Assembly (NCBI GenBank): GCA_900544635.1
Contig: UQVV01000133.1
Coordinates: 1 to 5,494 of the forward strand
Reading direction: 5' to 3'
DNA from: an uncultured Cloacibacillus sp.
Lineage (GTDB): Bacteria; Synergistota; Synergistia; Synergistales; Synergistaceae
DNA: 5,494 bases
Positions 1-5,494 of this stretch are shown here, one piece after another (within the stretch, counting starts at the first letter, position 1; the number at the start of each line of letters is the position of its first letter). A program made the translations under genes and the position numbers. The notes beneath the pieces were generated by a model that was not told where the DNA came from, made no database searches, and was given only the letters and a program-made list of their open reading frames with translations.

Positions 1-2364
1 GTCGTCGTGCGCAGCTACAGCTGGAAAAATCCGAACGTCCCGATAGTCGCAGAAGCCGAGGTCTCGCACGACGGCTTCGGCGACGTCTACCTCGCGCACG
101 AAGCGGTTGAGACGCAGGCAGACGCGGAGCGCATAGCGAAAATACGCGCCGAAGAGCTGCTCTGTGCGAGCCGCGTCTTCGAAGGCGCCGGCGCCTCTCC
201 GCTCATGCGCCCAGGCGCGGTGTTCACGCTCGACCGCCATTACAACCCCGAGTTCAACCGCGGCTACGTGGTCACGGAGGTCACGCACGAGGGCGCGCAG
301 GAGGCGTTCATATCGATGGGGCTCGGCATACCGATACGCGGCGCGGCGGAGCACCTCTTCTACCGCAACGAATTCCGCTGCATAGAATCAGACACTCCGT
401 ACCGCCCTGAGCGAAAAGCGCCGCGCGCGAAGATAACTGGAGTTATGCGCGCCTTCGTCGACGGAGCTGGCAGCGGCGCGCGCGCCGAGACCGACGAGTA
501 CGGGCGCTACAAGCTGGTATTCCCCTTCGACATATCGGGCAGGCGCGGCGGCAACGCCTCCTGCTGGATACGTATGTCGCAGCAGCAGGCGGGGCCTGAC
601 AGCGGTCTCGCGCTGCCGGTGCAGCCGGGCGTCGAGGCGCTCGTCTCGTTCGAGGAGGGCGACCCGGACCGCCCTTACATCTCGGGAGTCCTCGCAAGCG
701 GCGAGACAGGATCGATCTACGGCTCCGGCAACCAGAACATATCGGGGCTGCGCACGGCGGGCGGCAACCAGATAACGATAAACGACGAGGATAACAAACA
801 GGGAATTTCTATGATGATGCCTACCGGCAGCGGCATCATGATGTCCGCCGGGTCGTCAGACCTTGCAGTAAACGCAACAGATACGGCAGTCGCCGCTACT
901 TCTACGTGCAGCACCGATCTTGCAGGAGTGTTGAAGACCAACCTCTGCGGCTTCCGCTCTGTGACGTGTTCGACGACCGACCCGAAATCACTCACGACAT
1001 GGGCCTCGACCTGTTCTGCTGTAGGTACCATGTGCTCCGACACTCTCAGCACGCTCAGCAAAGCATTCTCCGGCGACACGTCGAACAGACTCTCGTGGAG
1101 CGCCGGAGGAGTCAAGGACGCCATGCTTGTGCTCAACCTTCTGCTCCAGACCATAAATATGGGCATGGGAGCTCAAAGTTCCTATAATATGGCGATGACG
1201 GTCAAGGACGACAGTACCGCGACCTCGCTTGTGCAGGCCAAAGCCGGTATTCCTGAGATGCTCGGGCTGGTGTCGAGCCTGCTGCTTCGTCTGTACAGCG
1301 CCGGAATAGACACGGCGAACGCATTCGCAGGTGAACCCGCAGGCTACGACGAGGACGGCAACGAGCTACGCTACGACAAGGATCTTAACAAGGTAAGCAA
1401 GGCGGCGGCGCAGCGCAGCTACACGACTTCGTCTGCGGCCGCGCTTCTGCCTGAACTGACGTCGATCATAGTTACGATGATCGCCGCCTGTAAACAGGAA
1501 AGCAAGCTCGGCGGAATCTCGCTGAATGCAGTGAAGGAAAACGTCAACCTGAACGCCGGAACGACCGTCACGGCGCACGCAGGCGGCAGCATCCTGCTGC
1601 ACGCGGGAGAGCTGCCCACGGTGGGCGCGCCGCTGAACAACACGCCCGCGCTAGCCGGTACGGACGGAGTTCATGCGGCGCTCAAAAGCGCGGACATTAA
1701 AGGAGCGGCTCACTGGGGCGTCGGACGCACGGCGCAAAACGGCGTCGCCGACGACGTCGTCACGGAGGATTTCACTTTCCTGCGCAGCGACGAGAAGATA
1801 AACCTGACCGCGCCGCAGCCGCACAAAATCGCCTCTATCGCTGACCTTGTCTACAGCAGGGGTACGAATACGGTCTCTCTCTCCAAGCACGACAGGGTCG
1901 ATTACGCCGACGAGCGTATCATAGCCCGTGGCGGCTCAAAAGGCGCGACGATGAGCCTGAAACAGAAACAGTGGCTTGGCTACACGCCCTCAGATGGCAA
2001 GGTAAAAATCGGGACGGTTACCGGGAACTATCCAACGCAGGCCGATACCGTCACTGACAACGAACTGTCGGGCTTGATTACGGATAAATATAGCGCAAAG
2101 CTGCAGTTTAAAGGTGTTAGCGCCATCGAGATTGAGAATAATACCGCCACTGTAGGGATACAGGACGGCGCTCTGCTGAAAATAGATAAGACTGAGGCCA
2201 ACCTTTCTGCAAAAACCGTTCGAATCAGCAACACCACCGGTACTAAGCATAAAATAACCGTCAGCGAGTCAGGCATAGTACTCAGCGGACTAAACGTAAA
2301 CGGCTCAACGCTTTTGAGCAATAAACACTTGAAGATTCAAGGTAAGCTTATAAAAATCGGATAA
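1..2364 (+). CDS. vgrG: Type VI secretion tip protein VgrG (TssI), 5' partial, with long atypical C-terminal region
   Basis: VgrG forms the trimeric spike that caps the Hcp tube of the type VI secretion system and carries or is fused to effectors. The reading frame is open at base 1, and the first residues (VVVRSYSWKNPNVPI) resemble the middle of the gp27-like domain, so the true start lies upstream. Numbering from the GTG codon at 7: residues 1-115 are the end of the gp27-like domain. Residues 119-133 (YRNEFRCIESDTPYRP) are the usual linker. Residues 140-235 are the gp5-like OB fold, with family hallmarks DEYGRYKLVFPFD (163-175), SCWIRM (185-190) and EGDPDRPYISG (217-227). Spike sequence starts at about 247. 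Residues 285-500 are atypical: five Cys between 301 and 343, and three hydrophobic helices near 370-389, 417-434 and 477-496. Beta-rich, spike-like sequence resumes at 504-533, and again from 697 to the end (KIQGKLIKIG). No other T6SS gene is visible in the window. The VgrG assignment is secure; the role of the C-terminal 500 residues is not known to me. Confidence 0.93.
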   Translation, partial: VVVRSYSWKNPNVPIVAEAEVSHDGFGDVYLAHEAVETQADAERIAKIRAEELLCASRVFEGAGASPLMRPGAVFTLDRHYNPEFNRGYVVTEVTHEGAQEAFISMGLGIPIRGAAEHLFYRNEFRCIESDTPYRPERKAPRAKITGVMRAFVDGAGSGARAETDEYGRYKLVFPFDISGRRGGNASCWIRMSQQQAGPDSGLALPVQPGVEALVSFEEGDPDRPYISGVLASGETGSIYGSGNQNISGLRTAGGNQITINDEDNKQGISMMMPTGSGIMMSAGSSDLAVNATDTAVAATSTCSTDLAGVLKTNLCGFRSVTCSTTDPKSLTTWASTCSAVGTMCSDTLSTLSKAFSGDTSNRLSWSAGGVKDAMLVLNLLLQTINMGMGAQSSYNMAMTVKDDSTATSLVQAKAGIPEMLGLVSSLLLRLYSAGIDTANAFAGEPAGYDEDGNELRYDKDLNKVSKAAAQRSYTTSSAAALLPELTSIIVTMIAACKQESKLGGISLNAVKENVNLNAGTTVTAHAGGSILLHAGELPTVGAPLNNTPALAGTDGVHAALKSADIKGAAHWGVGRTAQNGVADDVVTEDFTFLRSDEKINLTAPQPHKIASIADLVYSRGTNTVSLSKHDRVDYADERIIARGGSKGATMSLKQKQWLGYTPSDGKVKIGTVTGNYPTQADTVTDNELSGLITDKYSAKLQFKGVSAIEIENNTATVGIQDGALLKIDKTEANLSAKTVRISNTTGTKHKITVSESGIVLSGLNVNGSTLLSNKHLKIQGKLIKIG

Positions 2365-2386
2365 CGCCGCGTCCGCACAGCTCCAG

Positions 2387-2440
2387 AAAAATCCCGCCGT
2401 TCTGCGCGTCCTGCGCTTCATACGGAACGGCGGGATTTTT
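2387..2440 (+). terminator. Rho-independent terminator after vgrG
   Basis: A perfect 16-bp inverted repeat lies 22 bases after the vgrG stop: left arm 2387-2402 (AAAAATCCCGCCGTTC), right arm 2425-2440, loop 2403-2424. The stem has a GC-rich core flanked by an A5 run on the left and a T5 run on the right, so it looks like a terminator from either strand. Within the loop, GCGC at 2404-2407 could pair with GCGC at 2413-2416. No + strand gene is interrupted, so ending vgrG transcription is the natural role, and it insulates the helicase operon from the secretion gene. Confidence 0.88.
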
Positions 2441-2483
2441 GCGCCGTCGGTCCGCCGCCTTTGCGCCGCGGCGACGCGAAGGC

Positions 2484-2512
2484 TTGACCTATACGCGCCG
2501 CCGCGGTAACTT
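2484..2512 (+). promoter_or_regulatory. Candidate sigma-70-type promoter for the helicase operon
   Basis: TTGACC at 2484-2489 matches the -35 consensus in five of six positions. At the ideal 17-base spacing lies TAACTT (2507-2512), which keeps only the first T, the second A and the last T of the -10 consensus. A start near 2519 would leave a short leader of about 23 bases before the ATG and include the ribosome binding site. A better -10 match, TATATT at 2517-2522, is 27 bases from this -35 and would start transcription about at the Shine-Dalgarno. A promoter is expected here because a terminator lies just upstream, but the exact site is uncertain. Confidence 0.35.
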
Positions 2513-2526
2513 AGTCTATATTTTTG

Positions 2527-2532
2527 TAAGGA
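2527..2532 (+). promoter_or_regulatory. Ribosome binding site of the helicase gene
   Basis: TAAGGA lies nine bases before the ATG at 2542. It supports that codon as the start, and the Q-motif (LNPRQREAV) begins only eight residues in, as expected for this family. Confidence 0.75.
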
Positions 2533-2541
2533 CGTGTTTGA

Positions 2542-4500
2542 ATGGACGGCATTATAGATAATCTGAACCCGAGACAGCGCGAGGCGGTGGAGTACTGCGA
2601 CGGGCCGCAGGTCGTGCTCGCGGGAGCGGGCAGCGGCAAAACGAAGGTGCTCACGACGAAGATAGCCTACCTCGTACGCGAGATGGGCGTGCGCCCGTGG
2701 CGCATACTTGCGCTGACCTTTACGAACAAGGCGGCGCGCGAGATGAAGAGCCGCGCCGAGGCGATGTTCGACGGCGAGCTCGGCGGCCTCGAAATCTCAA
2801 CCTTCCACGCCTACGGCCTGCGCTTCCTGCACCGCTACCATGAGGCGCTGGAAAAGCTCGGCTATCCCTATCCGTTCGTAATCTTCGACAGAAGCGACTC
2901 GCGCTCCGTCGTGAAGCGCGCGATGAACGAGCTTAACATCGACGAGAAAAAGCTGAGCGTCGCCGATGCGCTCGACATGATTTCGAACGCGAAGACCAAG
3001 GCGAACCCCGTTTCGCGCGAGCCGAAGGTTCACGAGCGCTGGCGCACGCTCTACGACACATACCAGAACGCGCTGAAAGCGCAGGGGGCGCTCGACTTCG
3101 ACGACCTCATGGTGCTGCCGCTCCACATACTCGCGACCGACAAAGAGGTGCTCGGGCGCGAGCGCGCGCGGCTCGACTGGGTGCTCGTCGACGAGTACCA
3201 GGACGTGAACATGCCGCAGTATCTTCTTCTGCGCTGCCTCGTCGAGGGCGGGCGCAAAATAATGGTCGTCGGCGACCCGGATCAGTCGATATACGGCTGG
3301 CGCGGCGCGGAGATGGCGATGATTCTCAATTTCGAGCGCGACTTCAAAGGCTCGAAGGTGACCGTGCTCGACCAGAACTACCGCTCGACCGGAAACATCC
3401 TCGACGGCGCGAACGGCGTCATACGCAACAACGACGACCGCCATCCGAAGGATTTGTGGACAGCCTCCGACCGCGGGCGGAAAATACAGGTGAGGCGTTT
3501 CCTCAAGGACTCCGACGAGGCCGAGTGGATAGCGAAGAGCATCGAGGCCTTACACGACGAGGGCTACAACTACGGCGAGATGGCGATCCTCTACCGCATG
3601 AACGTCCTGAGCCGCGGCATGGAGCAGGCGCTTCTCGAACGTTCGATTCCATACAACATTATCCGCGGCGTCGCATTCTACGAGCGCGCCGAGGTCAAGG
3701 ACGCGCTCTCGATGCTGCGCCTCGCCGTCAACCCGCTCGACATGGTCTCGCTCGCGCGCGCCGCGAACATACCAGCGCGTGGCATAGGCAAAACGACGGT
3801 CGAACGCCTCGGCGAAGCGCTGTCGAAGATAGTCCACGAAAACGCCGAAGAATTATGGCGCGAGGTGGAGAAGAGCGGCGCTGGGCTGAAAGGCAAACAG
3901 GCCGCCGGAGCGAAGTCGCTCGCCGCCGACATGCTGGCGATACTCGCGAACAAGGACGACGCGGGCGAGGCGCTGCGCGCGATACTATACACGAACGGCT
4001 ACGAGGACTACCTGCGCGAGGAGTATCACGACGACTGGGAGGAGCGCGTCGAAAACGTCATGGAAATCCTCTCCGTCGTCACTCCGGGCAGCGGGATAGT
4101 CGAGGCTCTGACGGAGATTCCGCTGATGACCGACCAGGATTCGGCTGAGATGATTCCTGACGCGGTGAATATGCTGACGCTTCACGCGGCTAAGGGGCTT
4201 GAATTCCCCGTCGTCTACCTTATAGGGCTTGAAGAGGGGATTTTCCCGAGCGCGCGCGCCATCGGCGGCGAAGGCGATTTGTCCGAGGAGCGCCGCCTCT
4301 GCTACGTCGGCATGACGCGCGCGCGGGAGCGGCTATACATGAGCTGCGCCGCGAGCCGCCTGCTCTTCGGCGGAATACAGAGAAACCCGCGGTCGCGCTT
4401 CATTAACGAAATTCCGGCGGAAGTGAAAGATTTCAGCGACGAGGCAGGGGAGGGATACCATGTCGATCATAGGGCTGACAGGCGACGTTGGCGCTGGTAA
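2542..4500 (+). CDS. pcrA: UvrD/PcrA/Rep-family ATP-dependent 3'-5' DNA helicase
   Basis: A superfamily 1A helicase that uses ATP to translocate 3' to 5' on single-stranded DNA; the family acts in excision and mismatch repair, replication restart and removal of proteins from DNA. The 652-residue protein carries the full motif set: Q motif LNPRQREAV (8-16), Walker A AGAGSGKT (27-34), Ia LTFTNKAAREM (58-68), Ib TFHAYGLRFL (87-96), Walker B VDEYQD (216-221), III GDPDQSIYGWRGA (244-256), IV LDQNYRS (276-282), FYERAEVKD (379-387), V TLHAAKGLEF (546-555) and VI EERRLCYVGMTRARERLYM (582-600). The catalytic core is therefore intact. After the usual RNPRSRFINEIP (615-625) only a short tail remains, so it is nearer in length to Rep (about 670) than to PcrA or UvrD (about 720-740), and no C-terminal Tudor-like domain is visible. 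The last 14 codons overlap coaE. The choice among PcrA, UvrD and Rep is by general resemblance; the family call is near certain. Confidence 0.97.
   Translation: MDGIIDNLNPRQREAVEYCDGPQVVLAGAGSGKTKVLTTKIAYLVREMGVRPWRILALTFTNKAAREMKSRAEAMFDGELGGLEISTFHAYGLRFLHRYHEALEKLGYPYPFVIFDRSDSRSVVKRAMNELNIDEKKLSVADALDMISNAKTKANPVSREPKVHERWRTLYDTYQNALKAQGALDFDDLMVLPLHILATDKEVLGRERARLDWVLVDEYQDVNMPQYLLLRCLVEGGRKIMVVGDPDQSIYGWRGAEMAMILNFERDFKGSKVTVLDQNYRSTGNILDGANGVIRNNDDRHPKDLWTASDRGRKIQVRRFLKDSDEAEWIAKSIEALHDEGYNYGEMAILYRMNVLSRGMEQALLERSIPYNIIRGVAFYERAEVKDALSMLRLAVNPLDMVSLARAANIPARGIGKTTVERLGEALSKIVHENAEELWREVEKSGAGLKGKQAAGAKSLAADMLAILANKDDAGEALRAILYTNGYEDYLREEYHDDWEERVENVMEILSVVTPGSGIVEALTEIPLMTDQDSAEMIPDAVNMLTLHAAKGLEFPVVYLIGLEEGIFPSARAIGGEGDLSEERRLCYVGMTRARERLYMSCAASRLLFGGIQRNPRSRFINEIPAEVKDFSDEAGEGYHVDHRADRRRWRW
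4447..4454 (+). promoter_or_regulatory. Ribosome binding site of coaE, inside the helicase gene
   Basis: GGGGAGGG contains a full GGAGG (4449-4453), six bases from the coaE ATG at 4460. It lies within the helicase codons for Gly-Glu-Gly (GGG GAG GGA). It fixes the coaE start, which is also where the CoaE N-terminal P-loop demands it. Confidence 0.85.
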
Positions 4501-5041
4501 GAGCACGCTCTGCTCCGTCTGGCGCGAGATGGGCGCGCGCGTCATAGACGCGGACACGGTAGCGCGCTCGATGTGGGACAGGGCGGATGTGCGCGCCGAA
4601 GCTGAGGCGCGCTGGGGCGCGGGCTTCTTCGACGAGCCGGACAAAAAAACGCTCTGGGCGAAAATCGCGGCGAAAATCTTCGACGACGCGGAGGAATATA
4701 AATTCGCCTCCGCTCTGATACACCGACGCACCGGCGAAGAATTGAAAAGGTCGGCTCATGAGTCCGACGGCTGGACGATTGTCGAGATTCCGCTGCTTTA
4801 CGAGGGCGGCCACGACGAGTGGCTCGACTATGTCGTCTACGCCGCAGCGCCCTTCGACAAGCGCGTCGCGCGCAACGCGAAGCGCAGCTGGAACGCCGAG
4901 GAGGTCTCGCGCCGCGAGGCGAAGCTGCTGCCAAGCGAGGAAAAAATCGCAAAGGCCGACTTCGTGCTGACGAACGACGGCACGGAGGAAGAATGGAAAC
5001 AGAAGGCTCGCGAGCTGGGAGAAAGGCTGAAACTGCTGTGA
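4460..5041 (+). CDS. coaE: Dephospho-CoA kinase
   Basis: CoaE phosphorylates the 3'-hydroxyl of the ribose of dephospho-CoA with ATP, the last step of coenzyme A synthesis in the cytoplasm. The 193-residue length fits the family (about 200). Visible landmarks are the N-terminal P-loop GLTGDVGAGKST (5-16; most relatives have Gly where Asp9 stands, a variable P-loop position), the substrate-site DADTVAR (30-36), the PLLYEGG segment (111-117; usually PLLFE), the lid-region RVARNAKR (135-142), and the closing KIAKADFVLTNDG (162-174), which matches the usual eKxxxADyvixNxG. The gene starts 41 bases inside the helicase gene in another frame and ends in a four-base GTGA overlap with the following membrane protein. 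Shared transcription is very likely, and translational coupling is plausible. Nothing key is missing, so it should be active. Confidence 0.96.
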   Translation: MSIIGLTGDVGAGKSTLCSVWREMGARVIDADTVARSMWDRADVRAEAEARWGAGFFDEPDKKTLWAKIAAKIFDDAEEYKFASALIHRRTGEELKRSAHESDGWTIVEIPLLYEGGHDEWLDYVVYAAAPFDKRVARNAKRSWNAEEVSRREAKLLPSEEKIAKADFVLTNDGTEEEWKQKARELGERLKLL

Positions 5042-5355
5042 GCGTTGAAAATAATAAGAATGCGCGGAAATTTCCGAAAGCGGTCGAGATTGCGGTCGAG
5101 AGCGTCAGCTTTCTGCTCGTGCAGTATTTTCTCGCCTGCTTCATGCTCTCGATGCGCGCGAGCCTCGTTTATATAATCGTCTTCGCGGCGAACGTCTTCG
5201 TACTCATCAAGTACGGCGAGACGCTCGCGCGGCTGACTGATGGCCGCATGTCGCGGGGGGCTATTTTCGCATTTTACTTCGCCGCGCTCGCGGCCTCGGT
5301 ATATTTCTTCGGATATTTCCCCGTTTCGCCCGAGAGGGTGGAGCTGCCGCTGTAA
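5038..5355 (+). CDS. Small hypothetical membrane protein with about three transmembrane segments
   Basis: I do not recognise a family. The 105-residue product starts with a charged stretch (ENNKNARKFPK), followed by hydrophobic segments at about 20-38, 42-58 and 74-94. The basic residues lie in the N-terminus and in the loop between segments 2 and 3 (K58, R65, R70, R73), which predicts N-terminus inside and C-terminus outside. The chosen GTG start overlaps the coaE stop as GTGA, a common coupling arrangement, with AAAGG at 5022-5026 eleven bases upstream. A longer form from ATG 4993 (120 residues) has a better Shine-Dalgarno (GGAGG 4984-4988) but only a four-base spacer. Its extra codons (ACA, CGA, GGG, AGA) look more like an off-frame reading of coaE than native use. 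The reading frame is clearly coding from the strong membrane pattern; start and function are uncertain. Confidence 0.75.
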   Translation: MSVENNKNARKFPKAVEIAVESVSFLLVQYFLACFMLSMRASLVYIIVFAANVFVLIKYGETLARLTDGRMSRGAIFAFYFAALAASVYFFGYFPVSPERVELPL

Positions 5356-5376
5356 GCCGAAACGATACGAAAGGAC

Positions 5377-5418
5377 GGAAGAGCCGCGCGTTTCCAGCAG
5401 ACGCGCGGCTCTTCCTTT
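5377..5418 (+). terminator. Probable terminator of the helicase-coaE-membrane protein operon
   Basis: A perfect 15-bp inverted repeat begins 22 bases after the last stop: GGAAGAGCCGCGCGT (5377-5391), a nine-base loop (5392-5400) and the right arm 5401-5415. The stem is very stable, but only three T residues follow (5416-5418), so the U-tract is weak. It may rely on the stem alone, or act as a transcript-end stabiliser. The remaining bases to 5494 contain no gene or motif I can support. Confidence 0.75.
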
Positions 5419-5494
5419 ACCGTGCGCTCCGCGCCGCCGCGCGCCGGAAACTCGGAAAATCCGCTCTGCGCCGGGCTTTTGCCGCCGTTACATT

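Noticed and set aside
7..9. GTG at 7 as the start of vgrG
   Set aside because: The frame is open before it and the protein would start in the middle of the gp27-like domain, so the gene begins outside the window.
2365..2541. A LexA-type SOS operator upstream of the helicase
   Set aside because: No CTGT-N8-ACAG or GAAC-N4-GTTC pattern is present; the GAAC and GTTC that do occur belong to the terminator stem and are too far apart.
2797..3444. A 215-codon open frame on the minus strand inside the helicase gene
   Set aside because: It lies opposite the conserved helicase motifs and its product has no recognisable domain; long antisense open frames are common in GC-rich genes.
3456..4148. A 230-codon + strand open frame in another frame within the helicase
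   Set aside because: Its product is Arg-rich and low in hydrophobic residues, and the helicase frame is unbroken through the same stretch.
4405..4500. A frameshift having cut off the helicase C-terminus
   Set aside because: The downstream sequence is intact coaE with its own ribosome binding site, so there is no leftover helicase sequence in another frame.
4542..5144. A 200-codon minus-strand open frame opposite coaE
   Set aside because: The product is a low-complexity Arg/Ser/Pro/Ala string typical of an antisense shadow of GC-rich coding DNA, and coaE is certain on the other strand.
5419..5494. The end of a convergent minus-strand gene
   Set aside because: A minus-strand stop exists at 5488-5490, but too little sequence remains to show coding on that strand.

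Overview
The window holds the 3' part of a type VI secretion spike gene (vgrG), followed by what looks like a three-gene housekeeping operon: a UvrD/PcrA-type helicase, dephospho-CoA kinase (coaE) and a small membrane protein. All genes lie on the + strand. The DNA is GC-rich (75% in 601-660, 70% in 3121-3180, by hand count), yet isoleucine is very often coded by ATA (17 of 36 Ile codons in the helicase). A GC-rich, T6SS-bearing anaerobe such as a member of Synergistota (Cloacibacillus/Synergistes-like) would fit. That is an impression from codon style and gene content, not a demonstrated assignment.

Layout. Positions 1-2364 are VgrG without its N-terminus: the end of the gp27-like domain, the gp5-like OB fold, then about 500 residues of unusual C-terminal sequence. 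This includes a Cys-containing stretch with three hydrophobic helices set between two beta-rich spike-like parts. The base composition falls to about 42-45% GC towards the 3' end. Positions 2365-2541 are intergenic, with a strong hairpin terminator (2387-2440) and a weak promoter candidate (2484-2512) before a good ribosome binding site. Positions 2542-4500 are a complete superfamily 1 helicase. Positions 4460-5041 are coaE, which overlaps the helicase end by 41 bases. Positions 5038-5355 encode a protein with about three membrane segments, overlapping coaE by four bases (GTGA). A GC-rich hairpin (5377-5415) probably ends this operon. Positions 5419-5494 hold nothing I can support.

How the genes relate. 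VgrG is the puncturing tip of a contractile injection machine and is separated by a terminator from the other three genes. The helicase (DNA repair and replication) and CoaE (last step of coenzyme A synthesis) share no obvious pathway. Their tight overlaps point to one transcript and probable translational coupling. The most unusual object here is the VgrG C-terminal half. I see no evidence of a wholly new multi-gene system.
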